Assembly (NCBI GenBank): GCA_015233895.1
Contig: JADFXG010000025.1
Location: 1 to 44,221, forward strand
DNA: 44,221 nt
Origin: Nitrospirota bacterium
Lineage (GTDB): Bacteria > Nitrospirota > Thermodesulfovibrionia > Thermodesulfovibrionales > Magnetobacteriaceae
Direction: 5' to 3'
A program made the translations under genes and the position numbers. Shown here piece after piece: positions 8,440-17,021 of the stretch (within the stretch, counting starts at the first letter, position 1; every line of letters starts with the position of its first letter). The notes beneath the pieces were generated by a model that was not told the origin of the DNA, ran no database searches, and was given only the letters and a program-made list of their open reading frames with translations.

Positions 8440-8482
8440 TTATGTCTTTATTATATCTTAAACGTACCCGATAAAGACATAA
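8440..8482 (-). promoter_or_regulatory. Operator-promoter of the toxin-antitoxin pair
   Basis: TTATGTCTTTAT (8440-8451) and its exact complement (8471-8482) form a 12-bp inverted repeat with a 19-base spacer. On the minus strand a TATAAT (8455-8450) overlaps one arm, with a weak -35 in the other arm. The toxin GTG lies 13 bases downstream. This layout is classic for autorepression by a toxin-antitoxin complex. Confidence 0.6.
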
Positions 8483-8538
8483 ACCAAAAAAGCGGTTGTA
8501 CATGTCTATTCTATCACCTACCATCGTTGGCATAATTA

Positions 8539-9894
8539 TTACTTGATAACCGGAAGTTTAGCCAGTGATTCTTTTATCTTTTCGACCGGATACGGATAAT
8601 CAATAATTTTGCCGTCCATGTAATCAGCATAGGCAGTTAAGTCAAGATAACCGTGGCCGCTAAGGTTAAATACAATTGTCTTTTCTTTGCCCTCTTCTTT
8701 AGCCCTTAGTGCCTCATCAATTGCTGCTCGGATGGCATGAGAGCTCTCAGGGGCAGGTATTATACCCTCAGTTTGCGAAAATGTTATGGCTGCCTCAAAC
8801 ACTTTTGTCTGTCCGTATGCAACAGCCTCAATCAGTTTGTCATGGACAAGCTGAGAAACCAATGGGGAATCGGCATGGTACCTGAGACCGCCAGCGTGAA
8901 TTCCCGGCGGTATGAAATTATGTCCCAGTGTGTACATCATAAGAAACGGGGTTAGTCCCGCTGAGTCCCCGTAGTCATATCTGAACTCCCCTTTGGTTAG
9001 CGTTGGACATGACTCCGGTTCTACCGCAATGACGCGCACCTGCTTACCGTTTATCTTGTCATGGATAAATGGAAAACTCAAGCCGCCAAGGTTACTCCCG
9101 CCACCGCAGCACCCTATTACCACATCCGGGTATTCATTTATCAACTCAAACTGTTTCTTTAACTCAAGGCCTATAACCGTCTGATGTAGCACCACGTGGT
9201 TAAGCACCGACCCCAGTGCATAATTTGTATCCTTATGGGTAGCGGCATCCTCTACGGCCTCGGATATAGCAATGCCAAGGCTCCCAGGATTGTCAGCATC
9301 AGCAGAGAGAATTATTCTGCCCGATTCGGTCTCAAAACTTGGGCTTGCAAAGACCTTACCACCCCACGTTTCCATCATAATGCGCCTGTAGGGTTTCTGA
9401 TCGTAGCTTACCCTTACCATATAAACGGTTACATCCAGCCCAAAGAATTTACAGGCCATAGACATTGCGCAACCCCACTGGCCGGCTCCGGTCTCCGTTG
9501 CAATTCGCTTTATGCCTGCAATTTTATTGTAGTACGCCTGAGGGACAGATGTGTTTGTCTTATGGCTTCCTGCCGGGCTTACTCCCTCATATTTATAATA
9601 AATCTTAGCCGGTGTTTGAAGGTGTTTTTCAAGCCTGTGAGCTCTGTAAAGCGGGCTTGGTCTCCACAATGAATAAATTTCAAGCACCTCCTCAGGAATG
9701 TCTATCCACCTCTCATGGCTTACCTCCTGCTCTATTAACGACATAGGAAAAATAACCGATAAGTCATCCGGGCCGACAGGTCTTCTGGTAGCCGGATGAA
9801 GGGGCGCTTTAGGCAGGTTTGGCATATCTGCCATTATGTTATACCACTTGCGTGGTATATCCTTCTCATCTAATACGATTTTTGTAGTGTTCAC
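8539..9894 (-). CDS. trpB2: TrpB2-type tryptophan synthase beta-like enzyme
   Basis: This PLP enzyme of the TrpB2 subfamily joins indole and serine to give tryptophan. The 451-residue length and the long N-terminal extension with RKWYNI and LPKAPLHP are typical of TrpB2, as is the A-G-S-H-K-T-N motif whose lysine (K112) forms the Schiff base. The phosphate-binding loop [11 protein letters not shown] follows near residue 257. The GTG start at 9894 follows AGGGGG by 5 bases. TrpB2 proteins usually lack the residues that bind TrpA and act alone. The window also encodes a canonical TrpB, so this may be an indole-salvage enzyme; that is inference. Confidence 0.9.
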   Translation of the reverse strand: MNTTKIVLDEKDIPRKWYNIMADMPNLPKAPLHPATRRPVGPDDLSVIFPMSLIEQEVSHERWIDIPEEVLEIYSLWRPSPLYRAHRLEKHLQTPAKIYYKYEGVSPAGSHKTNTSVPQAYYNKIAGIKRIATETGAGQWGCAMSMACKFFGLDVTVYMVRVSYDQKPYRRIMMETWGGKVFASPSFETESGRIILSADADNPGSLGIAISEAVEDAATHKDTNYALGSVLNHVVLHQTVIGLELKKQFELINEYPDVVIGCCGGGSNLGGLSFPFIHDKINGKQVRVIAVEPESCPTLTKGEFRYDYGDSAGLTPFLMMYTLGHNFIPPGIHAGGLRYHADSPLVSQLVHDKLIEAVAYGQTKVFEAAITFSQTEGIIPAPESSHAIRAAIDEALRAKEEGKEKTIVFNLSGHGYLDLTAYADYMDGKIIDYPYPVEKIKESLAKLPVIK

Positions 9895-9939
9895 AAGTAC
9901 CCCCTGATAATATAGTTTTCATTGCTACTCGATATCAGC

Positions 9940-9969
9940 ATTTTAACTTATTTAACGAAATACAGGCAA
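9940..9969 (-). promoter_or_regulatory. Promoter-like element shared with selB
   Basis: Minus-strand TTGCCT, 18-base spacer and TAAAAT, matching 6078-6107 at 28 of 30 positions. It lies 46 bases before the TrpB2 GTG start, a normal promoter distance. The plus strand of the same gap also carries a TATAAT at 9976-9981 that could serve the 10018 gene. Confidence 0.5.
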
Positions 9970-10017
9970 TAATGATATAATCTTAAACACTGTGAAGCTT
10001 TGGAGAATTTCACTTTA

Positions 10018-10200
10018 ATGGACTCAAACAAAATTGATTGTTTTAAGTGCAGGAATTTTTATATTACATGGGACAGTAAGTTCCCATATGGCTGCCGTGG
10101 ACTTGGCTTTAAGAGTAAGGCGTTGCCATCCAGAGAGGTTAAGATTGCCTCAGGTACGGAGTGTCTTAAGTTTATTAAAAAACCAGACATTCGCAAATAA
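10018..10200 (+). CDS. Small conserved cysteine protein
   Basis: The predicted protein of 60 residues (ATG at 10018; a TTG at 10000 would add six) contains C-F-K-C-R-N-F-Y, then F-P-Y-G-C, then G-x-E-C-L-K-F. Four cysteines in a C-x2-C ... C ... C arrangement suggest a small zinc or Fe-S site. I recall similar short proteins in anaerobic delta-proteobacteria and Nitrospirota, without known function. Its TAA is followed within 3 bases by AAGGAG, which appears to be the ribosome site of bioA, so the two are probably co-transcribed. Confidence 0.6.
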   Translation: MDSNKIDCFKCRNFYITWDSKFPYGCRGLGFKSKALPSREVKIASGTECLKFIKKPDIRK

Positions 10201-10220
10201 TTTTAAGGAGTTTTTTTCTT

Positions 10221-11639
10221 ATTTTAGAACTTGACATTATAGAAAATAACAAGAGGCTTGAAGACCTCGACAAAGCCCACATCTGGCATCCGTTTACGCA
10301 GATGAAAGACTGGATAAACGACACCCCCATTGTGATAGCTGAGGGGCATGATTGTTTCATCAAGGATACGTACGGCAGGTGGTACATTGACGGGGTGTCA
10401 TCGTTATGGGTAAATATCCATGGACATGGCAAAAAAGAAATTAACGACGCTCTGATAAATCAGCTTACAAAAATTTCTCATTCCACACTGTTAGGACTTG
10501 CCAATGTGCCATCCACAGAGTTAGCCGGAAAACTCATCAGCCTCGTAGGTGAGCACCTTAAAACTGATAAACTTAACAAGGTGTTTTACTCCGATAATGG
10601 TTCAACCGCAGTTGAGGCGGCTTTGAAGATGGCATTCCAATATACTCAGCACACAAAGAAATGCGCAGATGATGCACTATTTGTAACCCTTGAAAACGGC
10701 TATCACGGCGATACAATAGGCGCAGTCAGTGCCGGAGGAATTGATTTATTTCATAAAACATACGCTCCCCTGCTTTTTAAGACTGTTAAAACGCCCTCAC
10801 CATACTGTTTTAACTGCTCACATGGTGTAGTTTCAAACCAAACAGATACCCCGTCTAAGTACAGGTGCAATGCAGAGGGCGAGTTTCCATGCCTTAGGGA
10901 ATTAAGACATATCCTTGGGAATTTAAAGGGAAATGTGGCGGCAGTTTTGATAGAACCACTGATTCAGGCCGCTAGCGGAATGATAACCTCTCCAGTTGGG
11001 TATTTAAGGGGTGTCAGGGATTTATGCACCGAATTTGACACGCTTTTGATAGCCGATGAGGTAGCAACCGGCTTTGGCAGAACGGGGACTATGTTTGCCT
11101 GTGAGCGTGAGGGTGTTGTACCGGATATTTTGTGTCTGTCTAAGGGGATTACGGGGGGATACCTGCCCCTTGCCGTGACAATTGCCACAGAGACTGTTTA
11201 TAACGCTTTTTTAGGAGAATTTGCCGAAAAGAAAACATTTTTTCACGGCCACTCTTACACAGGAAACCAGCTGGGCTGCGCTGCCGCACTGGCATCTCTG
11301 GAGATTTTTGAAAAAGAACACGTGCTGGCCAATTTGAAACCAAAAATAAAAATCCTCAGAGATTGGTTAAATTCAATATTTAATCATCCTAATGTTGGGG
11401 ATGTCAGAGTCTGTGGGATGATGGCTGGTGTTGAACTCATAAAGGACAAGGCATCTATGGAGCCTTTTAGTTTTGAGGAAAAGGCCGGATGGCAAGTGGC
11501 TTATGAGGCGCGTAAACGATCGGTATTTATCAGGCCGCTAGGTAATGTTTTAGTGATTATGCCTCCTCTGTCAATATCTGAAGAGAACCTCTTAGCCATG
11601 CTAATTCGCATTGAAAAATCCATTGATATCCAATTCTAA
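10221..11639 (+). CDS. bioA: Adenosylmethionine-8-amino-7-oxononanoate aminotransferase
   Basis: BioA converts 7-keto-8-aminopelargonate to 7,8-diaminopelargonate in biotin synthesis, with SAM as amino donor and PLP as cofactor. Motifs: DNGSTAVEAALKMAF, NGYHGDTIGAVS, IADEVATGFGRTGTMFACE and LSKGITGGYLPLAVT with the Schiff-base lysine near residue 307. The first in-frame ATG (10302) lies inside the conserved W-H-P-F-T-Q-M motif, so it cannot be the true start. The frame upstream is open and homologous-looking (RLEDLDKAHIWHPFTQ), but holds no ATG, GTG or TTG. An ATT at 10221, 10 bases after AAGGAG, is the best start, giving about 472 residues. No other bio gene is adjacent. Confidence 0.88.
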   Translation: MLELDIIENNKRLEDLDKAHIWHPFTQMKDWINDTPIVIAEGHDCFIKDTYGRWYIDGVSSLWVNIHGHGKKEINDALINQLTKISHSTLLGLANVPSTELAGKLISLVGEHLKTDKLNKVFYSDNGSTAVEAALKMAFQYTQHTKKCADDALFVTLENGYHGDTIGAVSAGGIDLFHKTYAPLLFKTVKTPSPYCFNCSHGVVSNQTDTPSKYRCNAEGEFPCLRELRHILGNLKGNVAAVLIEPLIQAASGMITSPVGYLRGVRDLCTEFDTLLIADEVATGFGRTGTMFACEREGVVPDILCLSKGITGGYLPLAVTIATETVYNAFLGEFAEKKTFFHGHSYTGNQLGCAAALASLEIFEKEHVLANLKPKIKILRDWLNSIFNHPNVGDVRVCGMMAGVELIKDKASMEPFSFEEKAGWQVAYEARKRSVFIRPLGNVLVIMPPLSISEENLLAMLIRIEKSIDIQF

Positions 11640-11658
11640 TTCATTCGTCTAACTTTGT
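11639..11658 (-). repeat. 20-bp repeat copy, after bioA
   Basis: Read on the minus strand this is ACAAAGTTAGACGAATGAAT. The same 20-mer with one change occurs on the plus strand at 27759-27778 after rdgB, next to the MITE-like element. It directly follows the bioA stop. Meaning unknown. Confidence 0.4.
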
Positions 11659-11665
11659 TCTTGTC

Positions 11666-11839
11666 TTATTCTGATTCTAATTCAGACGAACCAGTTTTAT
11701 AAGTGCCGTAAAGGTGATAAGCGCAGTCGGGTCCCACCATTTTAGCGGCAGCCTTATAAGGAATCCTGATTTTCCCCTTTATAATTAATGCCCTGTAGAG
11801 GTATTTTATTCTGATTTGCTCTGATTTCTCTGTTTCCAT
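11666..11839 (-). CDS. Small gene downstream of glgA, function unknown
   Basis: This 57-residue frame starts METEKSEQIRIKYLYRALII and continues through IRIPYKAAAKMVGPDCAY to SELESE and TAA. It is supported by AGGAG six bases before the ATG, by its position 12 bases after the glgA stop on the same strand, and by filling most of an otherwise empty 210-base gap. Composition is that of an ordinary soluble protein: a basic amphipathic N-terminal helix, one cysteine and an acidic tail. No family recognised. It may be co-transcribed with glgA. Confidence 0.6.
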   Translation of the reverse strand: METEKSEQIRIKYLYRALIIKGKIRIPYKAAAKMVGPDCAYHLYGTYKTGSSELESE

Positions 11840-11851
11840 AACCTGCTCCTT

Positions 11852-13363
11852 TTATTGAAATCGTTTTTCAAATCTGGTTTCACCAATGCGTTTTTTCACC
11901 GAATCATAGTAGAGGTTTTCGTATTTAACAGCAGCATTTTTCCATGAAAAGTCAATTTTCATGATACGTTTTTTAAGCGCCTCAAGCTTGTCCCTATTAT
12001 TATAGTAGCTATGAACTGCCCAACCAACTGTGTTTTTCAGAGCTTCAGCGTTAAAATCATAGAACTTAAATCCCGTGCCGGTTCCAGTTGTTTCGTCAAA
12101 ATTTTCAACGGTGTCGTTAAGTCCGCCTACTGAGCGCACTATAGGTATTGTGCCATAGCGCATACTGTACATCTGGTTTAGGCCGCATGGTTCAAACTCT
12201 GAGGGCATGAGAAAAAAGTCGGAGCCTGCCTCTGTCTTGTGCGCAAGTGCGTTGTCGTAACCAATGTAGCAGGCAAAGCGGTCTTTTGCCCTGTTGGGGA
12301 GATCACCAAAGAAAAAATTAGCCCACACCTCGCCCGTTCCAAGCAACACTATCTGAATATCCATTTCAAGAATATTACAGACTGCCTCGGCAAGCAGGTT
12401 AATCCCTTTTTGCTTGACAAGTCTGGTCACTATGCCGATAAGCGGAACGTCAGGGCGCTCTGGTAAACCAAATATCCTCTGAAGGTCACACTTACACAGT
12501 GCCTTGCCAGACATATCGGTATCGCTGTACTTTGCCGCTATCAAAGAATCGGTCTCAGGATTCCACAGCCCATAATCGACGCCATTGAGGATTCCAAACA
12601 AATCACCAGCACGTTCCCTTAAAACCCCATCCAGTCCAAAACTAAACTCCGGCGTAAGAATCTCCCGTGCATAAGACTCACTCACTATAGTTATAGTTGT
12701 TGCGTTATATATGCCGCCTTTAAGCAGATTTGTGTTACCGTCTTTTTCAAGACACAGGTAGTTAAAGTGTTCCCAGCCTAACCCTAGCACATCCATAAGA
12801 CCCTCGTAGAACTCACCCTGGTGCTGAAGGTTATGGATAGTCAGCACAGTTGCTGCCTCACCAACGAAAGGGTCACTCTGATAAACCTTATTTACAAACA
12901 CCGGCACAACAGCAGTGTGCCAGTCATGAACGTGGATAATGTCCGGTTTAAATTCTATAAGTTTACAGAGCTCAAGAGCAGCCCGTGAAAGAAACACAAA
13001 ACGGTTATCGTTATCCAGAAAGCCGGTGCCGTGAATATCTGAATACAGTCCGCCTTCGCTGCCAAAATACTGCCTGTTATCTATGAAATAAACAGTGACC
13101 TTAGTTCCGGGAAGTTTTCCATTAAAAACTCCCGAATCTACCACACCAATGCAGCCCATAGGAACACTAAGGGTTTTACCTGAATCGGTAAGAGCCGTAA
13201 TCTTTTCACTTATACTACTGTACTTCGGCATAACGACTCTGACGTCATGGCCTGACTTTGCAAGCTCCGCAGACAGTGAACCAACAACATCGGCCAACCC
13301 ACCTTCCTTAGCAAACGGCAGCATCTCTGAGGTTACCATTAAAACCTTTAGTTTCTTAAGCAA
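11852..13363 (-). CDS. glgA: Glycogen synthase (ADP/UDP-glucose dependent)
   Basis: GlgA extends alpha-1,4-glucan chains from a sugar nucleotide. The 503-residue protein shows the GT5 starch-synthase N-terminus (VTSEMLPFAKEGGLADVVG, carrying the K-x-G-G-L sugar-nucleotide motif as K-E-G-G-L), HDWHTAVVPVF, the HNLQHQGEF segment and the C-terminal PSEFEPCGLNQMYSMRYG with RSVGGLNDTV. Length is slightly above the usual ~480. It sits between an unknown small gene and a methyltransferase, and the GH57 enzyme at 17022 is a likely functional partner in alpha-glucan metabolism. Confidence 0.95.
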   Translation of the reverse strand: MLKKLKVLMVTSEMLPFAKEGGLADVVGSLSAELAKSGHDVRVVMPKYSSISEKITALTDSGKTLSVPMGCIGVVDSGVFNGKLPGTKVTVYFIDNRQYFGSEGGLYSDIHGTGFLDNDNRFVFLSRAALELCKLIEFKPDIIHVHDWHTAVVPVFVNKVYQSDPFVGEAATVLTIHNLQHQGEFYEGLMDVLGLGWEHFNYLCLEKDGNTNLLKGGIYNATTITIVSESYAREILTPEFSFGLDGVLRERAGDLFGILNGVDYGLWNPETDSLIAAKYSDTDMSGKALCKCDLQRIFGLPERPDVPLIGIVTRLVKQKGINLLAEAVCNILEMDIQIVLLGTGEVWANFFFGDLPNRAKDRFACYIGYDNALAHKTEAGSDFFLMPSEFEPCGLNQMYSMRYGTIPIVRSVGGLNDTVENFDETTGTGTGFKFYDFNAEALKNTVGWAVHSYYNNRDKLEALKKRIMKIDFSWKNAAVKYENLYYDSVKKRIGETRFEKRFQ

Positions 13364-13384
13364 ATCTGTTTACCCTTTGTGTAG

Positions 13385-14353
13385 TCAAAAGTCAAGCGTC
13401 TGGTCTGTTAACCGTGCACACATCACTACGGCCTCGTTAACGTGGGTTATAGAAATAGCAGTAAACCCGCATTTGTTAAGCCACAGGTCCATCTCTTTGA
13501 CAGTATAGCTCCTGCCATGTTCAGAGTTAACAAGCATATTTACGGAAAACATAGCGCCATCAAGCGGGGATGCCATATTATCCTCAATGATAAACTCCTG
13601 AATAGCTATTTTGCCGTTTTTATTTAGCGCCTTCTTAACCTTTCTTATAAGCCCCATACATTCCTTAACCGAATAAGAGTGAAACACCTGGCTGATGAAC
13701 ACCAAATCGTAGCCGCCACCGAGTGGGTCAGTTGTGAAATCACCCTCTATGTATTTAATGTTTTTGCGCCGGGACTTATTTACGTATTCTTTAGCAATAG
13801 CAATTGTATCAGGTCTGTCAAACAGGGTGGTTTCAACTCCGCGTTTAGCCAATTCTATGGTGTAAGTGGCCGGGCCGCCTCCAATATCAATAGCAGTTTT
13901 AACACCGGATAAGTCAATACAATCAATCACGTCTTTCACTTTCAACACGGAGAGATTGTGCATAGCCCGTATAAAACTGTTGTGATTGTGGGCACTGCGG
14001 TTTGGTTTTCCGGTTTTTAGAATCTCATCGAGTCCGCTCCAGTTTTTCCATAGTGTATCGCTGTGGCTTATGATATCCCCCTGATAAAGAGGAGATGAGC
14101 TAACCAGATACAGTGCGGCAAGCGGCGTATTTACGTAGCGAAAATCAGCGTCCTTTTGCAAAAATTCAAGGGCAGTTAAAGCGTCAAGCAAAATGGTTGT
14201 TGCTCTAAGGTCTGTGTCAAGTTTAGCGGCTAAGGCTTTAGCCGATTTAGGTTTTTTAAGGTAATCGAAGACTCTCAGATTATTAGCAGTAAAGAGAACC
14301 CTGCTTTTACCATATCCTGACATGATATTTTTAAGATTACGAATATCTGACAT
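13385..14353 (-). CDS. O-methyltransferase-like SAM enzyme
   Basis: This 322-residue protein has an N-terminal winged-helix dimerisation region (LFTANNLRVFDYLKKPKSAK, then a helix-turn-helix with LDALTALEFL), followed by a Rossmann methyltransferase domain. Motif I is AIDIGGGPATYTIEL near residue 165, and the acidic motif II is TLFDRPDTI. The region VFISQVFHSYS carries the histidine found at the catalytic base position in HIOMT/plant-type O-methyltransferases. Such enzymes modify small aromatic or polyketide compounds. The substrate is unknown. It lies between trpB and glgA on one strand with 21-base spacing to glgA, so an operon is likely. Confidence 0.8.
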   Translation of the reverse strand: MSDIRNLKNIMSGYGKSRVLFTANNLRVFDYLKKPKSAKALAAKLDTDLRATTILLDALTALEFLQKDADFRYVNTPLAALYLVSSSPLYQGDIISHSDTLWKNWSGLDEILKTGKPNRSAHNHNSFIRAMHNLSVLKVKDVIDCIDLSGVKTAIDIGGGPATYTIELAKRGVETTLFDRPDTIAIAKEYVNKSRRKNIKYIEGDFTTDPLGGGYDLVFISQVFHSYSVKECMGLIRKVKKALNKNGKIAIQEFIIEDNMASPLDGAMFSVNMLVNSEHGRSYTVKEMDLWLNKCGFTAISITHVNEAVVMCARLTDQTLDF

Positions 14354-14395
14354 GTCTTTATACCTCCTTCATCTCGATGACATGAAACAAAAGTG

Positions 14396-15586
14396 TTACT
14401 TTAGTTCAATACCTTTTATCCTTGCTACCTGTTGAACATCCTTATCGCCGCGCCCTGATAAATTAACAATAATGACGGCATCCTTTGACAGAGTGGGAGC
14501 AAGTTTAATGACCTCTGCAACAGCGTGGGCAGATTCAAGAGCCGGTATGATACCCTCCACTTCGGCTAAAGTTTCAAAAGCTGAAAGTGCCTCAGAGTCA
14601 ATCGCATAAGAGTACTGCACGGCCTCAGTGTCGTGGAGATAAGCGTGTTCAGGGCCAACTGATGCGTAGTCAAGGCCTGCTGAGACAGAGTGTGTGCTGA
14701 GGACATTTCCATTTTCATCCTGTAACAGATAGCTTTTACAGCCCTGAAAAACCCCCACCGAGCCGCCTGAAAACCGCGCTGCATGTTTACCAGTTTCAAT
14801 TCCCATTCCGCCTGCCTCAACTCCGATAAACTCCATATGTCTTTTTTTTCTATCCTTTAAAAAAGCGCTGAAAAGCCCCATCGCATTGCTCCCTCCGCCA
14901 ACACAGGCTATCAGGTAATCAGGGAGGCGTCCCTCGGCTTCAATAATCTGCTGCTTTGCCTCATTACCGATTACTGACTGAAAATCACGCACCATTGCCG
15001 GAAAAGGATGCGGGCCAAAGACGGTTCCCAACACGTAGTGGGTCTCTCTGACGTTAGTGGTCCAGTCTCTCAGAGCCTCGTTGATGGCATCTTTAAGGGT
15101 TTTAGAGCCCAGTGAAACCTCTTTTACCTGAGCCCCAAGAAGCCGCATTCTAAAGACGTTTAGCGACTGCCGTTCCATGTCCTCTGAGCCCATGTAAATT
15201 TCACACTTAAGTCCAAACAGGGCTGCCCCGGTAGCTGTGGCAACACCGTGTTGTCCGGCTCCGGTTTCAGCAATCAGGCGTCTCTTCCCCATCCTTTTAG
15301 CAAGCAGTGCCTGTCCAACAGCATTATTTATCTTGTGGGCTCCGGTGTGAGCCAAATCCTCTCGTTTCAGATATATCTTAGCTCCGCCCAGATGCTTAGT
15401 GAGTCTCCTTGCATAGTAAAGAGGCGTAGGCCGCCCCACGTATGTGCTCTGAATTTCCTTTAATTCACTCTGAAATTCAATGTCATCCTTTGATTTATTA
15501 TATGCTGCCTCAAGCTCGCTAAGAGCTGGTATCAGCGTTTCAGGAACATATCGTCCGCCATATATGCCAAAATATCCTTCTTTCAT
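14396..15586 (-). CDS. trpB: Tryptophan synthase beta chain
   Basis: TrpB condenses indole with serine inside the TrpA-TrpB complex. From the ATG at 15586 the protein is 396 residues, the family norm, starting [18 protein letters not shown]. The PLP lysine is K85 in [38 protein letters not shown] and [15 protein letters not shown] are intact. The frame continues upstream to 15625 but adds a non-conserved 13-residue tail, and neither start has a strong ribosome site. No trpA lies next to it, so it is outside the usual trp operon in this window. Confidence 0.94.
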   Translation of the reverse strand: MKEGYFGIYGGRYVPETLIPALSELEAAYNKSKDDIEFQSELKEIQSTYVGRPTPLYYARRLTKHLGGAKIYLKREDLAHTGAHKINNAVGQALLAKRMGKRRLIAETGAGQHGVATATGAALFGLKCEIYMGSEDMERQSLNVFRMRLLGAQVKEVSLGSKTLKDAINEALRDWTTNVRETHYVLGTVFGPHPFPAMVRDFQSVIGNEAKQQIIEAEGRLPDYLIACVGGGSNAMGLFSAFLKDRKKRHMEFIGVEAGGMGIETGKHAARFSGGSVGVFQGCKSYLLQDENGNVLSTHSVSAGLDYASVGPEHAYLHDTEAVQYSYAIDSEALSAFETLAEVEGIIPALESAHAVAEVIKLAPTLSKDAVIIVNLSGRGDKDVQQVARIKGIELK

Positions 15587-15652
15587 TGTGTTCGATTCCC
15601 AGTAACGGTTTTTTATTTGCAGCAAGTTATGATTAGTCCGCGTACCGCGCTA

Positions 15653-15919
15653 TCATTTCAGAGTCTCATCGATTTTTTTAAAACCATCATCAATTGATTT
15701 TTTGAATTCATCCCTGCTTTTCCGTGAAGTTTCAAAAAACTCCCGTATTACTTTTTCACCCTCATTCTGCATAGCTTTCCCGGAGGATGTCATCTCTAAG
15801 AGCACCTTTTCACTTAACTCGTGTATTTCATATATATTATCTAAAGTAGCGTAAAAAGACGATTTTATAAACCCCAGAAATTGTATCAAATCAACGCTTA
15901 CGTCTTTTCTCTCACTCAT
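15653..15919 (-). CDS. Small helical protein, phasin-like
   Basis: The ATG at 15919 is chosen because GGAGG lies about 8 bases before it. The 88-residue product is almost wholly helical and charged (SERKDVSVDLIQFLGFIKSS, then repeated K/E/D heptads ending FKKSIDDGFKKIDETLK). Pattern and size resemble phasin-like or coiled-coil accessory proteins, without a firm family match. It lies 67 bases upstream of trpB on the same strand. Confidence 0.55.
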   Translation of the reverse strand: MSERKDVSVDLIQFLGFIKSSFYATLDNIYEIHELSEKVLLEMTSSGKAMQNEGEKVIREFFETSRKSRDEFKKSIDDGFKKIDETLK

Positions 15920-16132
15920 AAACCAAGCCTCCAACACTCTGATAATTATATATATACATTATGACCTCAATATATATGCTACATTTTAGATTGCATTTCT
16001 GTCAAGTTTGAGGAGTTTTATAAACGGGACAACGGAGCGGCCATAAAAACCATCTTAAGGGGACACTGACTATACTTATAAAAATACCAAAATTAAATAT
16101 AGCTGCCAGCCCAGGCAGATTATGTATAACGT

Positions 16133-16151
16133 GCCGTTAAAAGATAACGGC
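16133..16151. terminator. Stem-loop after the PilZ gene
   Basis: GCCGTTA and TAACGGC form a perfect 7-bp stem with loop AAAGA, 21 bases beyond the stop of the minus-strand PilZ gene. There is no good T-run on the minus side, so termination is possible but unproven. The rest of the 250-base gap (15938-16171) shows no gene. Confidence 0.4.
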
Positions 16152-16171
16152 TCTCTCTGAACTACATGAGT

Positions 16172-16834
16172 TTAAATACTGCTTACAATAGTCTCCAAAG
16201 CTGCAATTTCCTCCGCATTAGCAAAGAAGAACTCAACTCCCACCTCATACGACTTATCCGCTTCTTTGAAATACTTCAGCTTTCCATTAAAACTCTGTTC
16301 ATTTACGGTCTCTTTGACGGAAAGTAAAATATTTACAGGACAATTGTCCTCGTAGAAAAAGTGCATAGATGCCTTGTCAATGAGACTGGAATCATAGAGC
16401 TCGCACTTGCAGCCCGAGTCGCTTATGTTTGTTATTGAAGCTTTAATTTTATTATTTTTCAGAATAATTTTACAAGGTAATTTACAGTTAGACCTGTCAC
16501 CCCTGCGGCGCTCATACTCTTCAATCTTTTTAGGGCTGGTTATAATCAACAACAACGTCGGTTCTGTGATTATATTTGTAATTTGCGACTGAAAGAAAAA
16601 GAATTTATCATATATTGAAAAACTTATATGCACGCTGTCGCCATTGTTGAAATAATTATCAGTTCCTTTGCTTAACCTATCGTCATTAAGTTTTAGAATC
16701 AAAGCTGAGTTTATATCAACAAAAAAACCATCAAAGCGGATGGACGCATCTTTGATCTCCATAATAAAAGACAAACCGTTATGCTTAGGCTTTAGCTTAA
16801 ATGAGCCGTCAATAACATCCTCAGATGTTGGCAT
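16172..16834 (-). CDS. PilZ domain c-di-GMP receptor, YcgR-like
   Basis: The 220-residue protein has an N-terminal YcgR-like beta domain (about 10-110) and a C-terminal PilZ domain (about 115-218). The c-di-GMP-binding signature is present: arginine-rich E-Y-E-R-R-R-G-D-R at the domain boundary (R-x3-R) and N-I-S-D-S-G-C (D/N-x-S-x-x-G) about 35 residues on. Related YcgR proteins slow flagellar motors when c-di-GMP rises. The ATG at 16834 follows GGAGG by 8 bases. Together with the two GGDEF-EAL proteins it marks active c-di-GMP signalling; a role in motility is inference. Confidence 0.85.
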   Translation of the reverse strand: MPTSEDVIDGSFKLKPKHNGLSFIMEIKDASIRFDGFFVDINSALILKLNDDRLSKGTDNYFNNGDSVHISFSIYDKFFFFQSQITNIITEPTLLLIITSPKKIEEYERRRGDRSNCKLPCKIILKNNKIKASITNISDSGCKCELYDSSLIDKASMHFFYEDNCPVNILLSVKETVNEQSFNGKLKYFKEADKSYEVGVEFFFANAEEIAALETIVSSI

Positions 16835-17021
16835 AGTTTTAACCTCCAGCAATTTTTTAAATCACAGTCACTATATAATATACCACAATTCAAATAAAAT
16901 CAAGTGTATCATAAATAATGTGAAGAATCTGGGAATAAACAGCCCCTTGAGAATTAACACATATGGATTCTATAATAGAGAATACTCACATATTACTGAA
17001 AAAACACATAAGGGGCAAGAG

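Noticed and set aside
10034-10234. Second open frame over the 10018 cysteine protein
   Set aside because: It lies wholly over the better-supported frame, has no ribosome site and reads as low-complexity hydrophobic sequence.
15589-15600. TTCGATTCCCAG resembling a tRNA T-arm
   Set aside because: No matching acceptor, anticodon or D arms lie around it, and it falls at the trpB start.
16668-17021. In-frame N-terminal extension of the GH57 gene
   Set aside because: It runs antisense through the PilZ gene and lacks GH57 similarity. The conserved start MEKYVCIHGHFYQP at 17022 has its own ribosome site.
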